From positions 1,798,001 to 1,862,000 of the forward strand of contig NZ_CP049870.1 of assembly GCF_011301715.1 (NCBI RefSeq): a stretch of 64,000 nucleotides of DNA, given 5' to 3'. A program made the translations under genes and the position numbers. Below, piece after piece: positions 40,301 through 52,323 of the stretch. The notes beneath the pieces were generated by a model that did no database searches, had not been told where the DNA came from, and saw nothing but the letters and a program-made list of their open reading frames with translations. This stretch comes from Sphingomonas sp. HDW15A (lineage in GTDB: Bacteria; Pseudomonadota; Alphaproteobacteria; Sphingomonadales; Sphingomonadaceae). Every line of letters starts with the position of its first letter. Within the stretch, counting starts at the first letter, position 1.

Positions 40301-41302
40301 ATGTCTGCGTACCGCGTTCTTCCTGATGACGTCGCCGCTGCGCGTCATGATTTGGGACAAGCCCTCGTCGTAGTGACGTTCGTCATGATCGCTGTTCCTT
40401 CGATCATGGACTTCGAAGTCGATTTTCTGTCCTTCTGGCCGGCAGTCTTCTTCGCCGCAATACCCGCCGCTTTCATACCCTACGTATCATGGCGAAAGAT
40501 GTGGGTATTCCGATCCGTCCTCGAGGTCAGCTGTTGCTCGTTCGTCCTCGTCGTCCCGGTCCTTGTTCTGACCTACGGCAGCATGCGCTTCAACATGCCG
40601 ATGGCCGATGCCACGCTAATAAACCTCGATCGAACACTTGGGTTTGACTGGATGCGCTTCGTGCTTGCTGTCGACCGGAGTGCCTTTGCTTCGAGATTGC
40701 TAGAGTCCGCCTACAGTTCCCTCATGAAGCAGATGGTGCTTATCCCGGTCCTGCTCTGCATTTTGAATTTTCAGGCCCGGGCTTACCAGTTAATGACCGC
40801 GCTCGTGGTCCTGAGCTTGCTGTCGGCGATCGTAAGCATCCCGTTTCCGTCGGTCGGCGCTTATGCGGGGCACGGGTTCGACGGAAAGTCGCTTCAGAAT
40901 ATCAATGCCTATTTCGGATATTTCTTTCTCGAATCATTCAACGCGGTTCGGGCGCAGGATCACTTCGTGCTGAGTTTGAGCAACTCCGCCGGCATTATCA
41001 CCTTCCCGTCAGGCCATGCAGCATTCGCAACGCTTAGCATCTGGGCAGCGTGGCCTTCGCGCTGGCTGCGGTATCCGGTGCTTGCGCTGAACATGCTAAT
41101 GATCCTTTCGGCGATTACGCACGGCGCTCACTACCTCGTCGACGTGATCGCCGGCGGCGCGGTAGCGATAATGGCGATCAGAATCGCGACACGGGGGTTT
41201 CCCCGAATCCCCGATATTGCCAAGTTCCTGCAATTGCCTTCCGTGTTCGGCGGAAGGGAAGCGGCACCGCCGGTTCAGGTCAATCCGCAAGGCCAGTTGT
41301 GA
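40301..41302 (+). CDS. PAP2-superfamily membrane protein
   Basis: 333 residues from the ATG at 40301; a GTG at 40295 is an alternative. Six or more membrane helices, including VVTFVMIAVPSIMDFEVDF and LMTALVVLSLLSAIVSIPF. The PAP2 catalytic motifs 2 and 3 are FPSGHAAFATLSIW and THGAHYLVDVIAGGAV, with the catalytic His pair present; the first motif (KxxxxxxRP) is not evident, as in the inositolphosphotransferase-like PAP2 branch. Likely acts on a lipid phosphate at the outer face of the inner membrane. It ends 3 bases short of convergent ubiG. Confidence 0.82.
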   Translation: MSAYRVLPDDVAAARHDLGQALVVVTFVMIAVPSIMDFEVDFLSFWPAVFFAAIPAAFIPYVSWRKMWVFRSVLEVSCCSFVLVVPVLVLTYGSMRFNMPMADATLINLDRTLGFDWMRFVLAVDRSAFASRLLESAYSSLMKQMVLIPVLLCILNFQARAYQLMTALVVLSLLSAIVSIPFPSVGAYAGHGFDGKSLQNINAYFGYFFLESFNAVRAQDHFVLSLSNSAGIITFPSGHAAFATLSIWAAWPSRWLRYPVLALNMLMILSAITHGAHYLVDVIAGGAVAIMAIRIATRGFPRIPDIAKFLQLPSVFGGREAAPPVQVNPQGQL

Positions 41303-41305
41303 AAA

Positions 41306-42025
41306 TCAAGCGTGCCGGGCGGCAATGAGATAATTCAAGCTGGTATCTTCACTCAGATGGAGGCCCTTCATCGGGGACAAGGCAATGCCTTCGACATCGT
41401 CGACCGCAAGCCCGACCTCGGCAAGCATCGCCGTCATCTCCGCCGGTGTGATGAAATCCTCATAGTGGTGTGTGCCCTTCGGGATCTGCCCGAACCCTTC
41501 CGCAAGCGTGATCGTCAGTAGCCGTGACCATGCCGTGCGGTTTGGTGTCGACAGGATAAGCAAGCCGCCGGGCGCGAGCCGAGCGGCTAGGCTGGCGAGG
41601 AACGCCTTGGGGTCGGCGACATGCTCGACCACTTCCATCGCGGTGACGAGGTCGTAGGTGCCGGTGAGGTCCTCGACGCCCATCGCGCGGTAGTCGATCG
41701 ACAGGCCCGCGCCGGCGGCATGGTCGCTGGCGACCGCGATCAATTCCGGAGCCGCGTCGATGGCGGTAACCTTGGCACCCAGGCGAGAAAGCGGCTCGGC
41801 AAGCAGGCCTGCTCCGCAGCCCACGTCGAGGGCGTTCTTGCCGGTCAGCGGGCGGAAACCATGCTCGTCGACCTGCCAGTGCTGGTCTATGCGGTCGCGG
41901 ATATATTCCAGCCGCACTGGATTGAGCTTGTGGAGCATGGCGGACTTGCCGTCCGGGTCCCACCAGTCGGACGCCATTGCACCGAAGTGCGCGGCCTCTT
42001 CGGCGCGGATACTTGTCGTAGCCAT
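41306..42025 (-). CDS. ubiG: Ubiquinone biosynthesis O-methyltransferase UbiG
   Basis: 239 residues. S-adenosylmethionine-binding motif I is ALDVGCGAGLLAEPLSRLGA, with the acidic residue in VTAIDAAPE. N-terminal EAAHFGAMASDWWDPDGKSA and LHKLNPVRLEYIRD are the UbiG/Coq3 signature. It carries out both O-methylations of ubiquinone synthesis. Divergent from lysC, 53 bases between starts. ubiA and coq7 are also in this window. Confidence 0.95.
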   Translation of the reverse strand: MATTSIRAEEAAHFGAMASDWWDPDGKSAMLHKLNPVRLEYIRDRIDQHWQVDEHGFRPLTGKNALDVGCGAGLLAEPLSRLGAKVTAIDAAPELIAVASDHAAGAGLSIDYRAMGVEDLTGTYDLVTAMEVVEHVADPKAFLASLAARLAPGGLLILSTPNRTAWSRLLTITLAEGFGQIPKGTHHYEDFITPAEMTAMLAEVGLAVDDVEGIALSPMKGLHLSEDTSLNYLIAARHA

Positions 42026-42078
42026 GGCGCCCTCCTAACAGGGCGGCGCCAATCAACCAAGGAAGCCGACAGCACTCC

Positions 42079-43322
42079 ATGCCCCGCATCGTCATGAAAT
42101 TCGGCGGCACGTCGATGGCGGGCATCGAGCGAATCCGCGCCGTCGCAGCGCGGGTGAAGCGCGAGGTGGAGGCAGGCAATCAGGTCGCCGTTGTGGTCAG
42201 TGCCATGGCCGGCGAGACCGACCGGCTTATCCAGTTCTGCCGCGAGGCCGCGCCGCTTTACGACGCGCGCGAATATGACGTGGTCGTCGCCAGCGGCGAG
42301 CAGGTGACGAGCGGGCTGCTGGCGATCACGCTTCAGGGCATGGGCCTCAACGCGCGAAGCTACATGGGTTGGCAATTGCCGATCCGCGCCTCCGGTCACT
42401 CCGCCGCGCTCATCGAAGGGATCGACGTTGCCGTCCTGGAGCGGGTGTTTGAGGATGGCGGAATCGCGGTCATCCCGGGCTTCCAGGGCGTTACCGCCGA
42501 AGGATCGGTCGCGACGCTGGGGCGCGGGGGTTCCGACACGTCGGCGGTTGCGCTCGCGGCTGCGATGAAGGCCAACCGCTGCGACATCTACACCGACGTC
42601 GACGGTGTCTACACCACCGATCCGCGCATCGTGCCGCGCGCAAGGAAGCTTGATTTCGTTACCTACGAGGAAATGCTGGAGCTTGCTTCGGTCGGAGCGA
42701 AAGTGCTCCAGACCCGCTCCGTCGGCCTCGCCATGCGCTTCGGGATGCCAATCCAGGTGCTGTCCTCGTTCGAGGATTTGCCCGGGACCCTGATTGCCGG
42801 CGAGGGCGCCATCGAAGGACAGGAAATGGAACGCAACGTCATCACCGGCATCGCTCACGACCCCAACGAGGCGTTAGTCACCCTGGTCGACCTGCCCGAC
42901 AGGTCGGGGGTCGTCGCGTCGATCTTCACGCCACTGGCCAAGGCCAACGTCAACGTCGACATGATCGTCCAATCGGTACGCAACGCGGGGACCTCAGCGA
43001 CCTCGCCTTCACCGTCCCGAAGGCCTCGCTCACCCACGCCGTTGCCGAGCTGGAAAAGGTCAAGGACGAGATCGGCTTCAAGGAAATCCTGACCAACATG
43101 GATATCGCTAAGGTCAGCGCGGTCGGGGTCGGAATGCGGTCCAACGCGGGAATCGCTGCGCAGATGTTCGAGGCGCTGGCGGAGCGTCGGATCAACATCC
43201 TCGCCATCACCACATCGGAGATCAAGGTCAGCGTGCTGATCCCGGAGGAATATACCGAGCTTGCGGTGCGCGTGCTCCACAGCGCCTTCGGGCTCGATGC
43301 GCCGGCGGGAGACGCGGCATGA
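42079..43322 (+). CDS. lysC: Aspartate kinase (frameshifted at 42987-42990)
   Basis: Repaired length 414 residues; first step of lysine, threonine and methionine synthesis. Kinase domain: [20 protein letters not shown] at the start, [20 protein letters not shown] and [20 protein letters not shown]. Two ACT domains follow. In the first, [10 protein letters not shown] leaves the frame, while the next frame resumes [20 protein letters not shown] and continues through [20 protein letters not shown] to the stop. One G added to GGGG (42987-42990) gives [10 protein letters not shown]. Feedback control by lysine/threonine is expected from the ACT pair. Its TGA overlaps the next ATG. Confidence 0.92.
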
Positions 43323-44380
43323 GCGGCGAAGGGCTGATATCGGAAGCGCGGCCGATGCATGGCGACGGCGGCGGCCACGCGCGGCTTCGGGAGCTGATGC
43401 ACCGCGGCACCGAGTTCCTTGGCTGCGATCTCGCAATCATGGGCGGTGCGATGAGCTGGATCAGCGAGCGCAACCTGGTAAGCGCGATCAGCAATGCCGG
43501 GGGCTTCGGAGTGATCGCCTGTGGCGCAATGAGCCCGGAGCTGCTCGATACCGAAATTGCCGAAACCAAGAAAAGAACGTCGAAGCCGTTCGGCGTCAAC
43601 CTCATCACCATGCATCCGCAGCTTTCCGAGCTGATCGACACCTGCGCGAAGCATGCGGTCAGCCATGTCGTGCTCGCTGGCGGGCTTCCGCCGGGCGGCG
43701 CCATCGACCGAATCAAGTCGGGCGGCGCCAAGCTCATCGCTTTCGCGCCGGCGCTGGCGCTGGCGAAAAAGCTGATCCGCAGTGGAGCCGACGCGCTGGT
43801 CATCGAGGGGATGGAGGCCGGCGGGCATATCGGGCCGGTGGCCACCAGCGTATTGGCGCAGGAGATCCTGCCGGAAGTCGCGAGCCAGGTGCCGGTATTC
43901 GTTGCCGGCGGAATCGGCCGCGGCGAGGCGATTGCCGCCTATCTCGAAATGGGTGCGGTCGGAGTTCAGCTTGGAACGCGCTTCGTCTGTGCCAACGAGT
44001 GCATCGCCCACGCCAACTTCAAGAAGGCATTCATCCGCGCTTCGGCGCGCGACGCCATTCCGTCGGTCCAGATTGACCCGCGCTTGCCCGTCATCCCGGT
44101 TCGAGCACTGAAGAACCAGGAAATGGAACGCTTCGCCGCCAAGCAGCGCGAAGTCGCCGGTTCACTCGACAGCGGCGCGATCGAAATGGCCGAGGCGCAG
44201 CTGCAGATCGAGCATTATTGGGCGGGCGCGTTGAAGCGCGCGGTAATCGACGGCGATGTCGAGACCGGAAGCGTGATGGCCGGCCAGTCGGTCGGTATGG
44301 TCAGACGAGAAGAGCCGGTCGCCGACATCATCGCCGAACTGGCCGATGAGGCCGCGGCGGCGCTCGAGAGACGCGGCTAA
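43319..44380 (+). CDS. NAD(P)H-dependent flavin oxidoreductase, nitronate monooxygenase family
   Basis: 353 residues, an FMN-binding TIM barrel. Key segments: [20 protein letters not shown] near the N-terminus, [19 protein letters not shown] (the conserved His of the family) and [20 protein letters not shown], then [14 protein letters not shown]. It oxidises nitronates or reduces enoyl-type substrates, depending on subfamily. ATGA overlap with lysC shows translational coupling. Confidence 0.88.
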   Translation: MSGEGLISEARPMHGDGGGHARLRELMHRGTEFLGCDLAIMGGAMSWISERNLVSAISNAGGFGVIACGAMSPELLDTEIAETKKRTSKPFGVNLITMHPQLSELIDTCAKHAVSHVVLAGGLPPGGAIDRIKSGGAKLIAFAPALALAKKLIRSGADALVIEGMEAGGHIGPVATSVLAQEILPEVASQVPVFVAGGIGRGEAIAAYLEMGAVGVQLGTRFVCANECIAHANFKKAFIRASARDAIPSVQIDPRLPVIPVRALKNQEMERFAAKQREVAGSLDSGAIEMAEAQLQIEHYWAGALKRAVIDGDVETGSVMAGQSVGMVRREEPVADIIAELADEAAAALERRG

Positions 44381-44384
44381 ATCG

Positions 44385-45278
44385 TCAGTTGTTCGAGGCG
44401 GTGGTCGCCGTCGCTGCGACGGTCGAATAAGAGCGCGTGAACGGCTGCGTGATCGGGGCCAGGAATGCGCGCGCGAAGCCATCATAGATCGTCCGCGCCG
44501 CCATTGCGATTGTCTGCGGCCGGTTGCTTCCGCCACGGGCGAAGAAGGCGACGGCAAGGCGCCGTCCGTCAGGCAGCGTGAAGTAACCGACGTCGCTGGT
44601 ATAATTGTTGAGCGTGCCCGTCTTGTGCTGGACCTGCGCGCTTGCTGGAAGCAGCGCCCGCATGCGATTCTTGCCGGTCTGACAACGCGCCATCAGGTTA
44701 AGCAGGTAGGCACGGCTGGAGGGACGCAGCAGCTCGCCCTTGTCGATCCGGCGCAGGAGCTCGACCATCGCGCGCGGTGTTGCGCTGTCGCGAACGTCCC
44801 ACAGGTCGCGCTTTGCGGCGAGCAGGTCGGCGATGTTGCGATCGACGCGAATGCCCTTGACGTTGCGCTCCTGGAGCCATTGCTGAAGCTTGTCCGGACC
44901 ACCCAGATTCCCGAGAAGAAGATCAGTCGCCTGATTGTTGCTGTGGATCATCATCGCTTCCATCAGCGAGCGAGCAGAGCGGCCGGCGATACGGTCATCG
45001 AGGCTACGACGCCCGAATTCGACCTGCGCGAGATAATTGGCGGCGACCGCGATTTTCATGGTGCTGGCCATCGGGAAGGGCGTGTCGCCGCGAAGACTGA
45101 CCATTTCGCCCGTCGCGAGATCAAGCGCGGCCACTCCGTAATTGCCGGAGCGCGTGTCGATCATGGAGGATAGCTGGCGCTCAAGGCTGACCAGGCTGGG
45201 CGACGAGGCTGCAGCGACGGGCTGGGCGACCAGCGCCATAAGCCAGACCATCAAAGCCGTAACTCGCGTCAGTCGCAT
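44385..45278 (-). CDS. Class A beta-lactamase-like serine hydrolase lacking Glu166
   Basis: 297 residues with a signal peptide (VWLMALVAQPVAAA). Catalytic Ser72-Thr-Met-Lys75 (STMK), SNN in place of SDN (MMIHSNNQATDL) and HKTGT match class A. An ungapped comparison from SNN to the omega loop aligns RVDRNIADLL with the usual R161-x-D-R164-W-E166-P-x-L-N170: Glu166 is Ile and Asn170 is Leu. The general base for deacylation is therefore missing, so hydrolysis of penicillins is doubtful; a peptidase or penicillin-binding role is possible. Convergent with the flavin oxidoreductase gene, 4 bases apart. Confidence 0.85.
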   Translation of the reverse strand: MRLTRVTALMVWLMALVAQPVAAASSPSLVSLERQLSSMIDTRSGNYGVAALDLATGEMVSLRGDTPFPMASTMKIAVAANYLAQVEFGRRSLDDRIAGRSARSLMEAMMIHSNNQATDLLLGNLGGPDKLQQWLQERNVKGIRVDRNIADLLAAKRDLWDVRDSATPRAMVELLRRIDKGELLRPSSRAYLLNLMARCQTGKNRMRALLPASAQVQHKTGTLNNYTSDVGYFTLPDGRRLAVAFFARGGSNRPQTIAMAARTIYDGFARAFLAPITQPFTRSYSTVAATATTASNN

Positions 45279-45454
45279 CCCTCACCCCTCGCCCCGCTGC
45301 CACCCGGCAGCATGAATTCCCAAGGTAACCGATTGAGGAGTCAGGAGACCAGCCTAATGGTTAACGAAAACTGAAAGCCTGCGATGAAACGACTCCCTGA
45401 CGCGACCAGCCGTCGGGTTCGGGACAGGCTGTGCAAGATTGCGTGGGGCACAAA

Positions 45455-45479
45455 CGCCAAGAATCGCCAAGTCTTGGCG
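45455..45479 (+). promoter_or_regulatory. Operator-like palindrome upstream of ptsP
   Basis: CGCCAAG at 45455-45461 and again at 45465-45471, then CTTGGCG at 45473-45479, so the last two form a perfect 7-base inverted repeat around one T. It ends 30 bases before the ptsP start, a suitable place for a repressor. Confidence 0.45.
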
Positions 45480-45509
45480 TCAGCGCCGGTTCCCTGCTAG
45501 CGCTGGCAA

Positions 45510-47774
45510 ATGCCGCTGACCGCCGCTTCCGCATCGCGCGAGATCATCGTTGGCCTCCACGATGTGATGGCCAAAAGGATGTCCGCGCAGGCGAAGCTCA
45601 ATACGGTGGTTGACCTCATCGCCAACAAGCTCAGAAGCGAGGTCTGCTCGATCTACCTTCTGCATGACGGCAAGCTGGAGCTTTACGCGACGCACGGGCT
45701 GCGCGTCGAAGCCGTTCACGTTACGCGGCTTTCACTTAGCGAAGGACTGGTCGGAACTATCGCCGCAGAAGGCCGAATTCTCAACCTCGACGAGGCGGCA
45801 AGCCACCCCGCCTTCGCATATCGTCCGGAAACGGGCGAAGAACGATTCCACAGCTTCGCCGGCGTTCCCATCGTACGGCGCGAGAATGCAATCGGTGTGC
45901 TGGCCGTGCAGCATGCCGAGCCGCGTTGCTACGAGGATATCGAAATAGAGGCGCTGCAAACCGTTGCGATGGTGCTGAGCGAGATGATCGTCAATGCGCG
46001 GCTTGCCGACGGCGGCAGGCGCGGCCGCGGCGAAACCGGAGCCCAGCGCATAGCCGGCCTGAAGCTGGTGACCGGAATGGCCAAGGGCGTTGCGGTTTTT
46101 CATCAGCCACGAGTGGTCGTCGAGCATACGGTCGCTGACGACATCGAGGCCGAGCGCGCGCGCGTCTATTCTGCCTTTCGGCGCATGCGCGAGCAGATCG
46201 ATCACATGACCCGCGATGCCGAATTCGGCACGATTGGTGAGCACAACGAAATCCTCGAGACCTACAAGATGTTCGCCTACGACGAGGGTTGGTCGCGGCG
46301 GATCAACGAGGCAATCGACAGCGGCCTGACCGCGGAAGCCGCGATCGAGCGCGTGCAGCAGCGCACGCGGGCGCGAATGCAGGACATCGACGATCCGTTG
46401 CTGAAAGAGCGGATGCACGACCTTGAAGACCTGTCCAATCGGCTGCTGCGGATCGTTTCGGGACGGATGGGGACGGCGGCCAAGACCGGGCTTCAGAAGG
46501 ACACCGTCCTAATCGCCCGCAACCTCGGCCCGGCGGAACTGCTGGAATATGACCGGCGCCGCCTGAAAGCCGTCGTCCTAGAAGAAGGCTCGCTGACCGC
46601 GCACATGACCATCGTCGCGCGGGCGATGGGCGTCCCAGTCGTCGGCAAGGTCGAGGACATCCGGCACGTCGCAAGCGAGGGCGATCCGATCCTCGTCGAC
46701 GGGGACAATGCGACTATCGTCGTTCGTCCGACGCGCGCGCTGACTCAGGCGTTCGAGCAGCGCATGGCAATGAGCCAGAAGCGGCGCGCGCAGTATGCGA
46801 CTCTCAAGAACCAGCCGGCGATCACGACTGACGGCGCCAGGATATCGCTGATGGTCAATGCCGGGCTGGCCGAGGACGCAGCAATGCTTGAAGCGTCCGG
46901 CGCTGAAGGGATCGGCCTGTTCCGGACCGAGTTCCAGTTTCTCGTCTCCGCTGCGCTTCCGGGACGACAGAGCCAGCTCAAGCTGTACAGGTCTGTCCTC
47001 GATCTCGCCGGCGAAAAGCCGGTAGTCTTCCGGACCGTCGATATCGGCGGCGACAAGGCCCTGCCTTATCTCGCCGATGCGCGCGACGAGGCGGAGAACC
47101 CGGCGATGGGCTGGCGCGCGCTTCGCCTCAGCCTCGAGCGCGCGACCCTCATGAAAGCGCAGGCACGAGCATTGCTCGAAGCGGCCTCGGGACGTACCCT
47201 CAACGTGATGTTCCCGATGGTCAGCGAGCCGTGGGAATATGAAGAGGCCCGCGCGCTTTTCGAGGAACAGGTGGAGTGGGCCAAAAAGAGCCGAAAACCG
47301 GTGCCGAAGGCCATTCGCTATGGCGCGATGCTTGAGGTGCCGAGCCTTGCGGAAATGCTCGACGTGCTGCTTCCGCGCCTGGACTTCTTGTCGATTGGCA
47401 CCAACGATCTCACCCAGTTCCTGTTTGCCGCGGACCGCGCTGATCCGCGCCTGGCCGACAGATACGACTGGCTTAGCCCGGCGATCCTTCGCTTCCTGAA
47501 GCGCGTATCGGACCAAGCCGTAGCGGCAGGCGTGCCGGTCCGAGTCTGCGGAGAGATGGGCGGGCGTCCGCTGGAAGCGATGGCGCTGATCGGAATCGGC
47601 ATCCGCAATTTCTCGATCACCCCGGCCGCGGTCGGGCCGGTGAAAGCGATGGTCCGGGCGATCGACGCCCAGGAAGTGACAGCGCGCGTCGGCAAGCTGA
47701 TCGCCGCCCCTGCCCCCGACCTTCGCAAGCGATTGAGCGACTGGGCGAAACGCCACCGCATTCCGCTCGGCTGA
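45510..47774 (+). CDS. ptsP: Phosphoenolpyruvate-protein phosphotransferase PtsP (EI-Ntr)
   Basis: 754 residues. N-terminal GAF domain (residues 12-165; CSIYLLHDGKLELYATHGLR). The EI phosphohistidine is His365 in GSLTAHMTIVARAMGVPVVG, where the residue before the His is Ala instead of the usual Ser. The PEP-binding TIM barrel has EGIGLFRTEFQFL, FRTVDIGGDKALPYL, FLSIGTNDLTQFLFAADRAD and RVCGEMGGRPLEAMALIGIG. It passes phosphate from PEP to NPr in the nitrogen-related PTS; its GAF domain is thought to sense glutamine. A palindrome just upstream may be an operator. Confidence 0.94.
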   Translation: MPLTAASASREIIVGLHDVMAKRMSAQAKLNTVVDLIANKLRSEVCSIYLLHDGKLELYATHGLRVEAVHVTRLSLSEGLVGTIAAEGRILNLDEAASHPAFAYRPETGEERFHSFAGVPIVRRENAIGVLAVQHAEPRCYEDIEIEALQTVAMVLSEMIVNARLADGGRRGRGETGAQRIAGLKLVTGMAKGVAVFHQPRVVVEHTVADDIEAERARVYSAFRRMREQIDHMTRDAEFGTIGEHNEILETYKMFAYDEGWSRRINEAIDSGLTAEAAIERVQQRTRARMQDIDDPLLKERMHDLEDLSNRLLRIVSGRMGTAAKTGLQKDTVLIARNLGPAELLEYDRRRLKAVVLEEGSLTAHMTIVARAMGVPVVGKVEDIRHVASEGDPILVDGDNATIVVRPTRALTQAFEQRMAMSQKRRAQYATLKNQPAITTDGARISLMVNAGLAEDAAMLEASGAEGIGLFRTEFQFLVSAALPGRQSQLKLYRSVLDLAGEKPVVFRTVDIGGDKALPYLADARDEAENPAMGWRALRLSLERATLMKAQARALLEAASGRTLNVMFPMVSEPWEYEEARALFEEQVEWAKKSRKPVPKAIRYGAMLEVPSLAEMLDVLLPRLDFLSIGTNDLTQFLFAADRADPRLADRYDWLSPAILRFLKRVSDQAVAAGVPVRVCGEMGGRPLEAMALIGIGIRNFSITPAAVGPVKAMVRAIDAQEVTARVGKLIAAPAPDLRKRLSDWAKRHRIPLG

Positions 47775-47845
47775 CCATTGACAGTCTCGTCGCCGACCCC
47801 GAGAAGTTCCCCTGCGATTTGCGGCCAGGCCACCGGGGAGTGACG

Positions 47846-48658
47846 ATGGACGACAGCGATTTTGTCCAGGAAGAAACGGCAATGACCGTCGGCCAGCGTC
47901 TGCGCGCCGCGCGCGAGGCAGCAGGAATGACGCTGGAGGAGGTCGCCACCACCACCCGCATTCCGACCCGGCACCTGGAAAGCCTTGAGAATAGCGACTT
48001 CCAGCGGCTTCCTGCCCCCACCTACACCATCGGATTCGCGAAGAATTACGCCCAGGCGGTCGGTCTCGACCGGCGCGAAATCGCCGACCAGCTTCGGGGC
48101 GAAGTCGGTGGATTGCGGCCGGCGTCGTATCAACTCGACACCTTCGAACCGGCCGATCCGGCCCGCGCCTTCCCGAAGTGGCTGCTGTTCGCGGTCATTG
48201 CCGGGATCGTGATCGTGATCGCGGGCTTCAGCTGGCTTCGCTCACGCGAATATTCCGAGGATGCGCCGGTCACCACAGAGGAAACCGCGGCCAGCACCAG
48301 TGCACCGACGCAAGCTGCCGCCGCCGCCGCGCCAGCCCCCGCCGCGGCGCAGGGACCGGTCTTGCTGACCGCGAACGAGGAAGTCTGGCTTCAGGTCAAG
48401 GATGGCGGAACGACACTGAAGGAAGGTATTTTGCAGGCCGGACAGAGCTTCGAGGTTCCCGCGTCAGCCACCGCCCCGGTGCTAACGACCGGAAAGCCCG
48501 AGGCGCTTCGAATTTCGGTTGGAACCGCCGACGCTCCGCCGGTCGGCCCGGCCGCCACGACGGTCAGCAATGTCAGCCTTCTCGCCAAGGACCTGATGGC
48601 CGCGCGTCCAACGACAGGTCAGGTTCCTCCGGCGATAGGCACGCCGCCCGCCCGCTAA
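47846..48658 (+). CDS. RodZ-like HTH protein with DUF4115 domain
   Basis: 270 residues from the ATG at 47846, preceded by GGGGAG. N-terminal helix-turn-helix (QRLRAAREAAGMTLEEVATT, RHLESLENSDFQRLPAPTYT), one membrane helix (WLLFAVIAGIVIVIAGFSWL), an Ala/Pro-rich linker and a periplasmic beta domain (VLLTANEEVWLQVKDGGTTL) of the DUF4115 type. RodZ links MreB filaments to the cell wall; mreB is 8 kb upstream. Followed by cpoB. Confidence 0.85.
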   Translation: MDDSDFVQEETAMTVGQRLRAAREAAGMTLEEVATTTRIPTRHLESLENSDFQRLPAPTYTIGFAKNYAQAVGLDRREIADQLRGEVGGLRPASYQLDTFEPADPARAFPKWLLFAVIAGIVIVIAGFSWLRSREYSEDAPVTTEETAASTSAPTQAAAAAAPAPAAAQGPVLLTANEEVWLQVKDGGTTLKEGILQAGQSFEVPASATAPVLTTGKPEALRISVGTADAPPVGPAATTVSNVSLLAKDLMAARPTTGQVPPAIGTPPAR

Positions 48659-48730
48659 CGTTCAGCGCCAGTCAAGCCGCGCCAAGCAACTTTTCTTCCG
48701 CCAAGATTATCCAAGTGACCAGGGACCATC

Positions 48731-49627
48731 ATGCGACTTCGTAACCTCGTGTTCGCCGCCACGCTTTGCGCCACCGCCCTCACTCCGGCCTATTCCCAGC
48801 GCCGCGAGCCGACTCCCGAGCAACGGATCGACCGGCTGGAACGCGGACTGCGGCAGGTGCAAGACCGGGTGTATGGCCGTAACCGTCCCGCGGACACGGC
48901 CGGGTTCGTCGACGACCCCGCCGTCACGCAGTCGGGTCTCGCGATGATCACTTCGCGCCTCGATTCGATTGAGCAGCAGATGAATGCGATCGTTCGCACC
49001 AGCGAAGAGAACAGCAACCGCGTCTCGACCCTCGAGGCGGAGCTTGCGCGGATGCGGGCCGAATTGCAGCGGCGGTCGGCTGCGGAAGAGCGACCGGCAG
49101 CGCCCGTGGACGAAGCGTCGATCACCGACCCTGCCCGCCCCGACGACGAGCCGCCCACGCCTTCCCGCCCCCGCGTCGAGTCTCGTGGCAACGACAGCAC
49201 ACCAAAATCGGCGCGTCCCGGCGATGCCGACTTCGCGGCAGCCGGCGAGGAAGCCTATGACCGCGGTTATCAGTTGTGGACCCAGAAGCGTTACGACCAG
49301 GCGATTACGGCTCTTCGCGCCATGGCCTCGTCGTTCCCCGGACACCGCCGGGTCAGCTGGGCAAACAATCTTGTCGGACGGGCGATGCTCGACAAGGGCG
49401 AATATCGCGCAGCGGCCGAGGCGTTGCTCGCGAACTATCGCTCCGACCCGCAAGGGGAACGCGCCGCGGACAGCCTCTATTATCTCGGTCAGGCCAGCTT
49501 CAAGCTTCGCCAGCCGGAACAGGCCTGCAAGGCCTATGCGGAGCTGGAGAATGTCTATGGACAGTCGCTTCGCTCCGAGCTTCGGCGCCTGCTCCCTGCT
49601 GCAAAAACCGAGGCGAAATGCCGCTGA
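48731..49627 (+). CDS. cpoB: Tol-Pal coordinator CpoB/YbgF
   Basis: 298 residues. Signal peptide (LVFAATLCATALTPAYS), an N-terminal trimerising coiled coil (RIDRLERGLRQVQDRVYG; ARMRAELQRRS), a Pro-rich linker and C-terminal TPR repeats (AYDRGYQLWTQKRYDQAITA, ADSLYYLGQASFKLRQPEQA). It coordinates outer-membrane constriction with cell-wall synthesis at division. The usual tol-pal genes are not next to it here. tilS follows. Confidence 0.9.
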   Translation: MRLRNLVFAATLCATALTPAYSQRREPTPEQRIDRLERGLRQVQDRVYGRNRPADTAGFVDDPAVTQSGLAMITSRLDSIEQQMNAIVRTSEENSNRVSTLEAELARMRAELQRRSAAEERPAAPVDEASITDPARPDDEPPTPSRPRVESRGNDSTPKSARPGDADFAAAGEEAYDRGYQLWTQKRYDQAITALRAMASSFPGHRRVSWANNLVGRAMLDKGEYRAAAEALLANYRSDPQGERAADSLYYLGQASFKLRQPEQACKAYAELENVYGQSLRSELRRLLPAAKTEAKCR

Positions 49628-49644
49628 TTTGGTAAGGGTGGGGC

Positions 49645-52203
<2,559 letters not shown>

Positions 52204-52240
52204 GATTTCCCCTCAGAGATATCCCCTGCCAAGGGCGGAA

Positions 52241-52268
52241 TTGAAAAGCCAGCGTCCCGTTCCATTGT
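52241..52268 (+). promoter_or_regulatory. Candidate heat-shock (sigma-32-like) promoter of ftsH
   Basis: TTGAAA (52241-52246), 15 bases, then CCATTGT (52262-52268), close to the sigma-32 pattern CTTGAAA-N11-16-CCCCATNT. A small TAAGCC/GGCTTA hairpin (52272-52288) follows in the leader. ftsH is heat-shock controlled in E. coli; here it is inferred. Confidence 0.35.
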
Positions 52269-52323
52269 TATTAAGCCGCGAGGGCTTATTTTAGCGGCGC
52301 TTAGGAATGAGAACGGATTGGGC

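Noticed and set aside
46578..47882. 434-codon minus-strand frame opposite ptsP
   Set aside because: Antisense shadow of ptsP, whose domains are all conserved.
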